Assembly (NCBI GenBank): GCA_046330315.1
Contig: JAXLSZ010000007.1
Coordinates: 186,001-250,000 of the forward strand
Length of the DNA stretch: 64,000 nucleotides
From: JAXLSZ01 sp046330315
Lineage (GTDB): Bacteria; Actinomycetota; Thermoleophilia; Solirubrobacterales; 70-9
Reading direction: 5' to 3'
Shown piece by piece: positions 8,419 through 16,748 of the stretch. The position numbers and the translations under genes are program-made. Each line of letters starts with the position of its first letter. Position 1 is the stretch's first letter. The notes under the pieces are model-generated. The model did not search any database. It was not told the DNA's origin and saw nothing but the letters and a program-made list of their open reading frames with translations.

Positions 8419-9141
8419 GTGACCGGCCTGCTCTCGATCGAGCGGCGCGGGCCGGTCGCCCTGCTCACCCTCCAGCGGCCCGAGAAGCGCAACGCGCTCT
8501 CGATAGACCTGCGGGTCGAGCTGGCGGAGGCCTTCGCGGGACTCGCCTCCGGCGATGGCGTCACCTGCATCGTCCTGACCGGAGCGGGGAGCGCCTTCTG
8601 CTCGGGGATGGACGTGACCGAGTTCGGCGGGGACGCCGAGCACAAGCAGCGACTGGTCTCCTCCTCGACCGGCGCCTTCGAGGCGGTCGGGTCCTGCCGG
8701 CTGCCGGTCTTCGCGGCGGTCAACGGCCCCGCCCTGGCCGGCGGTTTCGCCCTCGCCCTCCTCTGCGACGTCCGGATCGCCGCGAGCTCGGCGACCTTCG
8801 GGTTCCCGGAGCTGCCGAGGGGAATCCCCCCCTCCTACGCCGCGGCCCGCGCCGTCCTCGGCCCCGGCCCGGCCGCCGAGATCGCCCTCAGCGGGAGGAC
8901 CTTCGGAGCCGGGGAGGCCCTGCGGCTGGGCGTCGTCAGCGAGGTGGTCGCCGATCGCGAGGTCCTCGGACGCACCCTGGAGGCCGCCGACCGCGTAGCG
9001 GCGGCGCCGCGGGCGGCGACCCTGGAGACGAAGCGCCGCATCCTGCTCGACCGGGAGCGGAGCCTGGGCGACCTCTTCGCCGAGGAGTCCAGGGTCTTCC
9101 GGGAGGCGCTGCTCGGCGACCCGCCCGACGACGCCGCCTGA
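8419..9141 (+). CDS. Enoyl-CoA hydratase/isomerase family protein
   Basis: A 240-aa crotonase-fold protein. The oxyanion-hole segments GSAFCSGMDVTEFGG and NGPALAGGFALALLCDVRIA are clear, and PELPRGIPP occupies the second active-site region, where catalytic Glu residues vary among subfamilies. This suggests CoA-ester hydration, isomerisation or hydrolysis, with the exact reaction undetermined. GTG 8419 starts 11 bp after the MMPL stop, so the two probably form an operon. Confidence 0.88.
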   Translation: MTGLLSIERRGPVALLTLQRPEKRNALSIDLRVELAEAFAGLASGDGVTCIVLTGAGSAFCSGMDVTEFGGDAEHKQRLVSSSTGAFEAVGSCRLPVFAAVNGPALAGGFALALLCDVRIAASSATFGFPELPRGIPPSYAAARAVLGPGPAAEIALSGRTFGAGEALRLGVVSEVVADREVLGRTLEAADRVAAAPRAATLETKRRILLDRERSLGDLFAEESRVFREALLGDPPDDAA

Positions 9142-9290
9142 CCGGCGAGCACCGCCTCGGCAGCGGCCCCGACGGGGGAGTCACCTGACCGGCGACTGCC
9201 CCGGCCGGGTCGAAGCCACCTGCCCGGCGGCTGGCCCCGCTGGAGCTTCGGACGCCGGGACAGGCGGGCCGCCGGGGCGCCAGCGCCTCC

Positions 9291-9809
9291 CTACTGGCCG
9301 CAGACCGGCCAGGGGCTGGAGCCCGACCGCGCGTAGAGCAGCGCCGCACGGTAGTCCTGCTCGGCCTCGGGGGCTGCCGCCGGGTCGCCGCTGCCCCCGA
9401 CCGACGCCCAGGTCCCGGTGTCGAACTGGTACTTGCCGCGGTAGGTGCCTGAGGCATCCACCGCCCCCGGGTCGCCACCGGACTCGCACGAGGCGATCGC
9501 GTCGAGGGTCGCCATCGAGATGCCGCCCGGAAGGTTCGCGTAGAGCTGTCGCCTGTGCCGGCGCGCGGCGGCGCGGCGCGCGGCGCGGATCTGGGCGACC
9601 TCGACCCGGATGCTCCTGTGCAGCCGCCTTGCGGGCCGCTGGAGCGCCGGGACCTCGAGGGCACGGCCCTGTGAGATACCGATCCGCTCGGTGGCCCCAC
9701 CGCCCGCCGCCAGCGCCGCGGCCGGGAATGCCACGGCCGCGGTGGCGAGAAGCGCCGTTCCGGTTCTTCCCATGCGAGTGCGTTTTCTTGCTTTGCGATT
9801 TCCTTGCAC
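9291..9809 (-). CDS. Rpf-like secreted transglycosylase
   Basis: A 172-aa resuscitation-promoting-factor-type muralytic protein. GTG 9809 is chosen because GGAGGT lies six bases upstream; a basic N-region (KARKRTR) and a hydrophobic signal core (ALLATAAVAFPAAALAAGG) follow. The C-terminal transglycosylase-like domain begins ATLDAIASCESGGDP, where Glu of CESGG is the expected catalytic residue, and continues through YRGKYQFDTGTWASVGG to the end. It would cleave glycan strands of peptidoglycan outside the cell. A long leader and a CRP-like site lie upstream. Confidence 0.9.
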   Translation of the reverse strand: MQGNRKARKRTRMGRTGTALLATAAVAFPAAALAAGGGATERIGISQGRALEVPALQRPARRLHRSIRVEVAQIRAARRAAARRHRRQLYANLPGGISMATLDAIASCESGGDPGAVDASGTYRGKYQFDTGTWASVGGSGDPAAAPEAEQDYRAALLYARSGSSPWPVCGQ

Positions 9810-10031
9810 GCTGGACCTCCGTTCGTGCGTCCATGCCCGGTCTGCCGCGCGCGTCGGGCGCGGCACGGCCGCGTATGCGTCCCCGCCGGGGCGGGGAGAA
9901 GGCGACTACCCGGACTCCTTGGCCCCGGGCGGATGCTCTCTGGAGCGCGTCGCCTGAGATGGCGCGCGCCTGCCGGGGTCTGCTCCGTGTGTGTTGGGAG
10001 GGAACCCTTGCCGGTGCCGTCGTTGCGCTTG
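9810..10031 (-). promoter_or_regulatory. Long untranslated leader of the Rpf-like gene, unassigned
   Basis: About 220 bases separate the CRP-like palindrome from the GTG start. On the minus strand the leader holds several potential stems, including GGCGAC...GTCGCC arms enclosing about 45 nt and a CCCCGCCCCGGCGGGG hairpin. Actinobacterial rpf genes are often controlled by a c-di-AMP (ydaO) riboswitch, but its conserved 3' core is not present here. I therefore leave the structure unassigned. Confidence 0.35.
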
Positions 10032-10047
10032 TGTGATCTTCGTCACT
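10032..10047. promoter_or_regulatory. CRP-type palindrome upstream of the Rpf-like gene
   Basis: TGTGATCTTCGTCACT matches TGTGA-N6-TCAC(A/T) and shares the central CTTCG with the site at 252-267. Another TGTGA half-site follows 13 bp later. It sits 222 bp upstream of the Rpf-like start codon. CRP-family control of rpf genes is established in Mycobacterium and Corynebacterium; here it is inferred from sequence only. Confidence 0.5.
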
Positions 10048-10140
10048 CGGCAACCTGTGACGTGAGGATCCACACAACCGCACGCACGCCCGCCTCCTCT
10101 CGCCCGGCACCCTGCACACGAACTTTCACCCCCCGACCCG

Positions 10141-10187
10141 ACGTGGGACCTCTCGACCCCACGCCATGGCGGCTCAAAGGTCCCACG
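10141..10187. repeat. Palindromic repeat, family A, copy 2
   Basis: This is one unit of a directly repeated pair. ACGTGGGACCT (10141-10151) pairs with AGGTCCCACG, and the central loop contains GCCATGGC. The 47-bp unit recurs almost identically 72 bp downstream. The location between two divergent genes argues against a simple terminator role. Confidence 0.8.
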
Positions 10188-10212
10188 AGGGTGTTGGGGA
10201 ACGCTGGGGGTG

Positions 10213-10259
10213 ACGTGGGACCTCTCGACCCCACGCCATGGCGGCTCAAAGGTCCCACG
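10213..10259. repeat. Palindromic repeat, family A, copy 3
   Basis: Second unit of the direct pair. ACGTGGGACCT at 10213-10223 pairs with AGGTCCCACGT at 10250-10260. It lies about 50 bp upstream of the diguanylate cyclase start. Apart from its last bases it matches the unit at 10141. Confidence 0.8.
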
Positions 10260-10310
10260 TGGGTGCTCCTGAGCTAATCGCCGGGGCGTCTGCTGCCGAA
10301 AAGTAGGGAG

Positions 10311-11366
10311 ATGGTCGACCGCGCAGCAGCCTCGACGCCGGCGCGCCCGGGAAGCATGGCCACCAGGGCAGCGGCGGCGATGATGCTGGTCGGCTCGGTG
10401 CTGATCCTGCTGACCGTGGCGCTTCCCCCCGGCGCCACGGGCTCCGACATGACGATCCTCTGCCTGGGCGCCGTGACCGGAGCGATCGGGATCGGCCTGC
10501 TGGTCGCCGGGGACGCCCCGGAGTGGGTCCTGGGCCTCTGCGTGGCGGTCGGGACCGCGGTGATCACGCTGGCCACCGCGGAGGGGGGCCTGTCGGGCAC
10601 CGGCGCCGAGGACAACGAGATCCTCTACGTGTGGATCTGCATCTACTCCTTCTACTTCATGCGCCTGCCCCACGCGCTCGCGCAGCTCGCCCTGGTCGGG
10701 GTTGCCTACGGGCTCCTGCTCTCGCTGGACGCCCCCTCACAGACCGTCGCCACCCGCTGGCTGACCACGATGACCACGCTGCTGCTCGCGGGGCTCCTGA
10801 TCGCCCGGCTGCGATCCTCCCTGGAGTCGAGCTTCGAAGAGCTGAGCCGTCGGGCCGGCCGCGATCCCCTCACCGGGGCGATGAACCGTCGCGCCCTGGA
10901 GGAGCGCACCGCCCGTGGCGTCCCGGGGCGCCGGCGGACGGACGAACCGCTGAGCGTGATCGTCGCCGACCTCGACAACCTCAAGGAGCTCAACGACGCC
11001 CTCGGCCACTCCGCCGGGGACGATGCCCTCCGCATCACCGCCGAGGTGCTCCGCGCCGCCGTCAGGGACACGGACACCGTCGCGAGGACCGGAGGAGACG
11101 AGTTCGTCGTGCTGCTGCCCGGGACCTCCGCCCACCAGGCCCGGGCCATCGCCGAGCGTCTGCACTCCGCCGCGCAGAGCCGGCTGGCGGCGTTCGGAGA
11201 CACCGGCCTGAGCGTCGGCGTGGCGGGCGACGAGGGGGCCGCCGGCAAGAGCTTCGCGACGCTGTGGAGAGAGGCGGACGAGCTGATGTACGAGGCCAAG
11301 CGCGCCGGTGGCGACCGGGTCGGCACCGGCGCGCTCGAGCCCCCGCCGGTCCCCGAACCGGTCTGA
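10311..11366 (+). CDS. Membrane diguanylate cyclase (GGDEF)
   Basis: A 351-aa protein. Residues about 20-175 form around five or six membrane spans with little external loop. A short linker is followed by a GGDEF domain starting RDPLTGAMNRRAL. The catalytic motif RTGGDEFVVLLP is intact, and an RxxD inhibitory site (RDTD) precedes it by five residues, so c-di-GMP product inhibition is expected. No EAL domain is attached. ATG 10311 is used; ATG 10356 (MATRAAAA) is a possible alternative. It is divergent from the Rpf-like gene. Confidence 0.9.
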   Translation: MVDRAAASTPARPGSMATRAAAAMMLVGSVLILLTVALPPGATGSDMTILCLGAVTGAIGIGLLVAGDAPEWVLGLCVAVGTAVITLATAEGGLSGTGAEDNEILYVWICIYSFYFMRLPHALAQLALVGVAYGLLLSLDAPSQTVATRWLTTMTTLLLAGLLIARLRSSLESSFEELSRRAGRDPLTGAMNRRALEERTARGVPGRRRTDEPLSVIVADLDNLKELNDALGHSAGDDALRITAEVLRAAVRDTDTVARTGGDEFVVLLPGTSAHQARAIAERLHSAAQSRLAAFGDTGLSVGVAGDEGAAGKSFATLWREADELMYEAKRAGGDRVGTGALEPPPVPEPV

Positions 11367-11391
11367 GCGGCCCCCATATACTCGGCGTGCG

Positions 11392-12402
11392 ATGGCGGAC
11401 GGCCCGAATCCGCGCGTGCCCCCGGCCGGCGGGGGGCCGCCGGACCGACCTCTTCCCCTCGGCGCCCGGCTGCTCGGCGCCGGCGTCCGGGGTGCCCAGT
11501 CCGTGGCCGGCGCCACCGGCATCGACCGCACCGTGGAGGCCGCCACCGAGGAGGCACTAGTCGCCGCCGTGCAGAGCGAGGCCGTCGAGCGTGCCCTGGT
11601 CAGAGTGCTCCAGGGGCCCGTGGTCGAGGAAGCGATCCAGGGCGCGGTGGAGAGCGAGGCGCTCAAGCGGGCGCTCCTCGACGCCCTCGACAGCGAGCTC
11701 GTGGACGAGGTCTGGCGGCGGCTTCTGGCCAGCGAGGAGGCCCAGCAACTCGTCGAGCGGATCGCCGAGGCGCCCGAGGTGCGCGCGGCGGTAGCCGCCC
11801 AGGGGGTCGGGCTGGTCGCCGACATCGGCAGCCAGATCGGCCGCATCACCCGGCGCCTCGACGGAGTCGTCGAGCGGATCGCCCGCACCGTCCTGTTTCG
11901 TGGCCGGCGCACCGAGCCGACCGAGTCGGCCGGCGCTGTCACCCGCGCGGCGGCCCTGGGGATCGACGCGCTGATCGTCAACCTCACCTTCTCCGGCCTG
12001 ACCGCTCTGATCGCCCTCTTCGGCTCGCTCTTCGAGGGCACCGGCAACGGCGTCTCCGACCAGGCCATCGTGCTCGGCAGCTCCATCTGGCTGCTGATGA
12101 GCGCCATCTACCTGGTCGGCCTCTGGTCGCTGGCCGGACAGACCTTCGGCATGCGCTTCCTCGACATCCGCCTCGACCATGACGGGTCGCGGCGGGTGCC
12201 CCTCGTGCAGTCGATCAAGCGCCTGATCGGGCTCGGAATCGGGTTCGCAACCCTGGGGATCGCCTTCATCGGCATCCTGCTCGACGATCGCCGCCGCGGC
12301 TTCCTCGACCGCCTCGGAGGCACCGTGGTCCTCTACGAGAGCCCCGAGGAGCGGGCGGCGCCCTGGTCTCGGCGGAGCGCCGAGCTGGCGAGCTCCGCCT
12401 AG
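11392..12402 (+). CDS. RDD-family membrane protein
   Basis: A 336-aa protein. The first 180 residues are hydrophilic and Glu-rich, with repeated EA/VE segments. The RDD domain follows: ALGIDALIVNL, hydrophobic spans, and GQTFGMRFLDIRL with a basic R/D signature, ending DDRRRGFLDRLGGTVVLY. The function of RDD proteins is unsettled; some behave as Na+(Li+)/H+ antiporters. Its stop codon overlaps the convergent P450 stop (12399-12402). ATG 11392 is chosen over an upstream ATG because it clears the preceding gene. Confidence 0.85.
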   Translation: MADGPNPRVPPAGGGPPDRPLPLGARLLGAGVRGAQSVAGATGIDRTVEAATEEALVAAVQSEAVERALVRVLQGPVVEEAIQGAVESEALKRALLDALDSELVDEVWRRLLASEEAQQLVERIAEAPEVRAAVAAQGVGLVADIGSQIGRITRRLDGVVERIARTVLFRGRRTEPTESAGAVTRAAALGIDALIVNLTFSGLTALIALFGSLFEGTGNGVSDQAIVLGSSIWLLMSAIYLVGLWSLAGQTFGMRFLDIRLDHDGSRRVPLVQSIKRLIGLGIGFATLGIAFIGILLDDRRRGFLDRLGGTVVLYESPEERAAPWSRRSAELASSA

Positions 12403-13730
12403 CCCGCGGCCGCGGCCGCGCGATCGGCCAGAGAGGTCTTCGCCCCCCGCCCGGGGCTGATCGTGATGCTCCGCCGCCGGGCCGGCTCCCCGGCGCCGGG
12501 GGCGATGCGCCGCCCCCGTAGCACCGCACGCAGCACGATCCCCATCTCCATGATCGCGAAGTTGGCCCCCAGGCACCGGCGCCTGCCGCCGCCGAAGGGG
12601 ATCCAGGTGTAGGTGCCGGGCGGCCCGGAGAGGAAGCGCTCCGGCCGGAAGGCGTAGGGGTCGGGGTAGATCGCCGGATCGTGATGCACGAGGTAGGCGT
12701 TGGCGACTAGGCAAACCCCGGGCGGGTAGGCCCACCCGCCGACCTCGGCGGCCCGCTTGACCAGCCGCGGGGCGGCGTTGGGGAGCACGGGACGGCGGCG
12801 CAAAGTCTCCTGGATCGTCGCGGCCAGGTAGTCCTCACCGCCCCCGTCGAGCTCGTCGGTGAGCCGGGAGAGCACCGCGGGCTCCCGGCTCAGCCGCTCG
12901 AAGGTCCAGGCGAGCTCGGACGCGGTGGTCTCGTGGCCGGCGACCAGCAGCGTCATCAGCTCGTCGCGGATCTCCTGCCAGGACATCTCGCCGCCGTCCT
13001 CGTGACGGGCCTCCAGCAGCATCGCGAGCACGTCGTCGCCGCCTCCCCCCGCCGCCCGCCGCTCGGCCACGAGGTCGCCCAGGTTCGCGTCGATGTCCGA
13101 GCGCAGCCGCTCGAACCGCGCCCACCGCGGGGTTCGCCCCAGGAGCCACCAGGCCTGGGGCAGCAACGAGACCGGGTCGGAGCCGAACTGCAGGATGGCG
13201 CCGAGCTGCCGGCGGAGATCAGCGAGCCTTCGGCCCTCGCGAAGGCCGAAGACCGCCCGCAGGATCACCTCGAGGGTGAGCGCCTGGAGCCGGGGGTGAA
13301 GCGCCACGGTGCCCTCCGCGGGCCAGGATGCCACCTCCCTCTCGGTGACCTCCTCGACCAGCGCCGCCAGACCGTCAAGCCGCTCGCCGTGAAAGGCCGG
13401 AAGGAGCAGCCGGCGCTGCTCGAGGTGCTCCCCCTCGTCGAGGAGGATCACCGAGTTGGCGCCGACCACGGGCTCCAGAACGGCCGCCCCCTCGCCCGGA
13501 TGGAGCAGGTCGTCGGGGGCGGTGAAGAGCTCCTTGACCTCGGCCGGGTCGGAGAGCATCACAAAGGGGGGCGCGCCGAGCAGGCGGATCGTGAAGCGGG
13601 GCCCGTACCGCGACCGGCAGCGCTCAAGGAAGGGAATCGGCCGCGACCACCAGCCGATCGTCTGCACGGCGCTCGGCATCCGCGGGCCCGGCGGGAGCCG
13701 CATTCCGGCGCTCTTGCGCGAAACGCTCAT
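12399..13730 (-). CDS. Cytochrome P450
   Basis: A 443-aa haem monooxygenase with all family signatures: I-helix AGHETTAS, ExxR in ETLRRRP, and the Cys haem-ligand motif WIPFGGGRRRCLG. The N-terminus lacks a membrane anchor and begins with a proline-rich PPGPRMP, typical of soluble actinobacterial P450s of this group. The substrate is unknown. Electrons could come from the ferredoxin and ferredoxin reductase encoded at 31.3-32.7 kb, which form a class I-type pair, but the genes are not adjacent. ATG 13730 directly precedes the conserved start. Confidence 0.93.
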   Translation of the reverse strand: MSVSRKSAGMRLPPGPRMPSAVQTIGWWSRPIPFLERCRSRYGPRFTIRLLGAPPFVMLSDPAEVKELFTAPDDLLHPGEGAAVLEPVVGANSVILLDEGEHLEQRRLLLPAFHGERLDGLAALVEEVTEREVASWPAEGTVALHPRLQALTLEVILRAVFGLREGRRLADLRRQLGAILQFGSDPVSLLPQAWWLLGRTPRWARFERLRSDIDANLGDLVAERRAAGGGGDDVLAMLLEARHEDGGEMSWQEIRDELMTLLVAGHETTASELAWTFERLSREPAVLSRLTDELDGGGEDYLAATIQETLRRRPVLPNAAPRLVKRAAEVGGWAYPPGVCLVANAYLVHHDPAIYPDPYAFRPERFLSGPPGTYTWIPFGGGRRRCLGANFAIMEMGIVLRAVLRGRRIAPGAGEPARRRSITISPGRGAKTSLADRAAAAAG

Positions 13731-13821
13731 CGGTGCCAAGCGTAGCCGCGCGCCCGGGGCCGGTGTGTGTGAAGGCTCCGCCGGCCGGGCGATCCTGCTG
13801 GCGGCCGCGACCCCGGGAGCT

Positions 13822-14568
13822 CTAGGCGCGCCCTGCCTCGAGCAGGCGGCGCAGGAAGCGCTTGGTCTCGGGCCGCCGGGGGTCGCCGAGGACCTGCTCG
13901 GGCCGGCCCTGCTCGATGAACCGGCCCTCGTGCAGGAAGGCGACCGCGTCGGCAACCTCGCGGGCGAAGCCCATCTCGTGGGTGGCGATGATCATCGTCG
14001 CCCCCTGCTCCTTGAGGTCCCGGACCGCCGAGAGGACCTCGCCGACCAGCTCGGGGTCCAGCGCGCTGGTCACCTCGTCGAGCAGCAGCGCCCGGGGGCG
14101 GGAGGCGAAGGCCCGGACGATCGCCACCCGCTGCTGCTGGCCGCCGGAGAGGTTGTCGGGCCGCTCCTCCTCGCGGCCGGAGAGCCCGAAGCGCTCGAGC
14201 AGCTCCGCGGCGCGCCTCCTGGCCTCGGGCTTGGAGACCCGGTGGGCCCGGGTCACCCCGAGGATCACGTTGTCGATCACCGAGAGGTGCGGGAAGAGGT
14301 TGAAGGCCTGGAAGACGACGCCGAGGCGGCGGCGCACCGACACCGGGTCCACGGAGGGATCGGTGATCACCTCGCCGTCGAGGAATATGTCGCCGTCGTC
14401 GATCTCCTCCAGAAGGTCGATGCAGCGCAGCAGGGTCGACTTCCCCGACCCCGAGGCGCCGATCATCGCGACCGCCTGGTGCTCGGCCACCGAGAGGTCG
14501 ACGCCGCGCAGCACCTCGACCCCGTCGAAGGCCTTCGTCACCCCCCGCGCCTCGAGGATCGCGCTCAC
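13822..14568 (-). CDS. Amino-acid ABC transporter ATP-binding protein
   Basis: A 248-aa ATPase of the polar amino-acid uptake (GlnQ/HisP) type. Walker A is GASGSGKSTLLRC, the signature is LSGGQQQRVAIVRA, Walker B is ALLLDEVTSALDPE, and the H-loop is ATHEMGF. It energises import with the permease and lipoprotein encoded just upstream. Its start overlaps the permease stop by 4 bp, so the two are co-translated. The exact amino acid cannot be read from the sequence. Confidence 0.95.
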   Translation of the reverse strand: MSAILEARGVTKAFDGVEVLRGVDLSVAEHQAVAMIGASGSGKSTLLRCIDLLEEIDDGDIFLDGEVITDPSVDPVSVRRRLGVVFQAFNLFPHLSVIDNVILGVTRAHRVSKPEARRRAAELLERFGLSGREEERPDNLSGGQQQRVAIVRAFASRPRALLLDEVTSALDPELVGEVLSAVRDLKEQGATMIIATHEMGFAREVADAVAFLHEGRFIEQGRPEQVLGDPRRPETKRFLRRLLEAGRA

Positions 14569-15407
14569 CGCACCCCCGCCCCGCCTCCCAGCCGGTCCAC
14601 GAGCCTCGCACAGGGGATCGTTACCGCCAGGAAGAGAAGCGAGGCGGCGACCAGCGGCGTGTAGTTGAACTGCTCTCCCTGGATGATCTGGGCGACCCGG
14701 AAGGCCTCCTGGGGCCCGAGGATCGAGATCAGGACGACGTCCTTCTGCAGGGCGACGAAGTCGTTGAGCAGCGGCGCGGCGACCCGGCGCACCGCCTGGG
14801 GGAGGATCACGTGGCGAAGCGCCTGCGGCTCGGTGAGCCCGATCGCCAGCGCCGCGTCGCGCTGGCTTCGGTGCACCGAGTTGATGCCGGCGCGGTAGAC
14901 CTCGGCGACGTAGGCCCCGTAGGAGAGGGTGAGGGCGATGCCTCCCAGCAGGACCTCGCTGGGCGGCTCCTCGGTGAGGTAGAGCGCCGGCACCCCGAAG
15001 CCGATCAGGTAGACCAGCAGCAGGGTCGGGATACCGCGGAAGACATCCACGTAGCCGGTCCCGAGAATCCGCAGGGGGAACAGGGCCGGGCTCCGCGAAG
15101 TGCGAAGCAGGGCGAGCAGCAGGCCGAGGATCAGAACCGCGACCTCGACCACCAGGAAGATCTTCACGTCGAGCCAGAAGTGCGAGAGGACGTCGGGGAA
15201 GGAGTCCTTGAAGACGCTCCAGGAGAAGAAGGTGTCCTTGACGCCCCCCGGCTTCGACCAGCCCGGGCTGGTCACGATCAACGCCACCAGGCCGCCGATG
15301 ACCAGAACCGACGAGACGGCGGCGATCAGCTGCCCGCGCCGGGCGCGTCTTCTCTTCGCCACCTCGCGGGCGGCACGGCGTTCGCCCTTTGGCTCTGCGG
15401 GGCTCAC
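14565..15407 (-). CDS. Amino-acid ABC transporter permease
   Basis: A 280-aa HisM/GlnP-type permease. A basic cytoplasmic N-terminus (RRAAREVAKRRRARRG) is followed by one extra span and then the usual core with RGIPTLLLVYLIGFG. The EAA loop that contacts the ATPase reads AEVYRAGINSVHRSQRDAAL, followed by IGLTEPQALRHVILPQA. Only one permease gene is present, so a homodimer is likely. An 89-bp gap separates it from the binding-protein gene. Confidence 0.93.
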   Translation of the reverse strand: MSPAEPKGERRAAREVAKRRRARRGQLIAAVSSVLVIGGLVALIVTSPGWSKPGGVKDTFFSWSVFKDSFPDVLSHFWLDVKIFLVVEVAVLILGLLLALLRTSRSPALFPLRILGTGYVDVFRGIPTLLLVYLIGFGVPALYLTEEPPSEVLLGGIALTLSYGAYVAEVYRAGINSVHRSQRDAALAIGLTEPQALRHVILPQAVRRVAAPLLNDFVALQKDVVLISILGPQEAFRVAQIIQGEQFNYTPLVAASLLFLAVTIPCARLVDRLGGGAGVR

Positions 15408-15496
15408 AGGGAGCCCGATTCTGACTTCGGTGTGGGACGGCTAAGCCGCCCCTTCGGGCCTCGGCGAAGGTGCCGAAGCCCGAGCGCCCTGAAGGC

Positions 15497-16357
15497 TCAG
15501 CGCAGGACCGGCGCCCCCGCCGCCTGGCTCATCCACTTGTCGGTGATCTGCTGGAGCTGGCCGTTGGCCTTCAGGTCCTCGATCGCCGTCGAGACGCAGG
15601 CAGTCAGCGGGGAGTCCTTGGCCAGCAGCGCCCCCCACTGGTCCCCGCCGGGGGCCGGGAACTGCCCGACGACCTTGGCGGTCGGGACCTGCACCGCGGT
15701 CAGGTAGAGCGCCGTCGGCAGGTCCACCACGACGACGTCCACGGTGCCGTTCTTCAGCGCCGTGACGACGTCGTTGGAGCTGTTGAAGACCTGGGGGTCC
15801 TGGTCGGGCTGGATCTCGCTGTTCACCGCGTCGAGGCTGGTGGTGCCGATCTGGACGCCGATGTTGGCGTCCTTGAGGTCGGCCAGCGAGGTCGCCTTGG
15901 CGGCCTGGGAGTCCTTCAGCGCGACCACCGCCTGGTTCGCCGTGTAGTACGGGGTCGAGAAGTCCACCTGCTTGGCGCGCGCCGGGGTGATCGAGATCTG
16001 GTTGACGTCGAAGTCGAAGTCCTTGGGACCGGGGGCGTAGGAGGAGTTGAACGGCTCCACGACCCAATTTACGTCGGACTTCGAGTAACCGATGGTGTCG
16101 GCGATCGCGTAGGCGACGGCGCTCTCGAAGCCCTTGCCGTTGGAGGGATCGTCGTCGACGAAGTAGGGCGGATAGGCGGGCTTGTCTGTGGCGACCGTGA
16201 GCTGGCCCTTGGTCTGCGTGTCGAGCTTGTTCGGCTTGCAGTCCGTGGCGAGGACGACCGCGGCCTCCCCGCTGTCGGTGCTCGAGCCACTGCTGCCGCA
16301 ACCTGCGAAGACGGCGAGGGCGAGGGCCAGGGCGATGGCGAAGGCGATTCGGTGCAC
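15497..16357 (-). CDS. Amino-acid-binding lipoprotein of the ABC importer
   Basis: A 286-aa periplasmic-binding-protein family 3 member. GTG 16357 follows GAGAGG and begins a signal sequence whose lipobox AVFAGC supplies the lipid-modified Cys near residue 20. Family features include TVATDKPAYPPYF, the DFDFDVNQISITPARAKQVDFSTPYY block and IGVQIGTTS. It should be tethered outside the membrane and deliver substrate to the permease. It is first in the operon binding protein, permease, ATPase. Confidence 0.93.
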   Translation of the reverse strand: MHRIAFAIALALALAVFAGCGSSGSSTDSGEAAVVLATDCKPNKLDTQTKGQLTVATDKPAYPPYFVDDDPSNGKGFESAVAYAIADTIGYSKSDVNWVVEPFNSSYAPGPKDFDFDVNQISITPARAKQVDFSTPYYTANQAVVALKDSQAAKATSLADLKDANIGVQIGTTSLDAVNSEIQPDQDPQVFNSSNDVVTALKNGTVDVVVVDLPTALYLTAVQVPTAKVVGQFPAPGGDQWGALLAKDSPLTACVSTAIEDLKANGQLQQITDKWMSQAAGAPVLR

Positions 16358-16612
16358 GGGTTCCTCTCGGCGAGACGACGGACGGCGAGATCCTAAGCGA
16401 ATCCCGCGCGCTGGCGCAATCCCGGGGGAACCCCTCGCGCCGGCGCCCCGGGGGAACCCCTCGCGCCCGCGCAATCGCGGGGAACCCCACGCGCCCGGAC
16501 GTGTGTGGACTTCTAGTGGCCATGGCAGAATTACTTCGCACGCTCACACGCGCCGAGGGTCCCGACGCGACCGGCAGGGCCGGCCGGGAAGTCCGGGCAC
16601 CACCCGGCGATG
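16358..16612. other. Spacer upstream of the ABC operon with 28-bp direct repeats
   Basis: No convincing gene. Three imperfect 28-bp direct repeats built around ggggaacccc(t/a)cgcgcc lie at about 16413-16496. An AT-richer patch (ttctagtggccatggcagaa, 16511-16530) with the palindrome GCCATGGC follows. The promoter of the ABC importer must lie here, and these repeats are candidate control elements. Short ORFs through the region are low-complexity products of the repeats. Confidence 0.5.
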
Positions 16613-16740
16613 GCCGAGCGCCGTCGAGGCCGAGCGCCGTCGAGGCCGAGCGCCGTCGAGGCCGAGCGCCGTCGAGGCCGAGCGCCGTCGAGGCCGAGCG
16701 CCGTCGAGGCCGAGCGCCGTCGAGGCCGAGCGCCGTCGAG
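16613..16740. repeat. Eight perfect 16-bp tandem repeats
   Basis: The unit gccgagcgccgtcgag is repeated eight times without mismatch and ends 8 bp before the flavodoxin stop codon. Because 16 is not a multiple of three, reading through gives a 48-bp (16-aa) periodic peptide in every frame, which explains the arginine-rich ORFs here. Perfect identity implies recent expansion or active homogenisation. Confidence 0.9.
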
Positions 16741-16748
16741 GCCGGACG

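Noticed and set aside
9810..10031. c-di-AMP (ydaO) riboswitch in the Rpf-like gene leader
   Set aside because: Context fits and fragments such as CGGGTAG and CCTTCTCCCCGCC look similar, but the conserved 3' core (CCGAAYCCG...CAGCUAACC) is absent. I keep it as an unassigned leader.
16613..16740. CRISPR array
   Set aside because: The 16-bp units are contiguous, with no spacers, and there are no cas genes.
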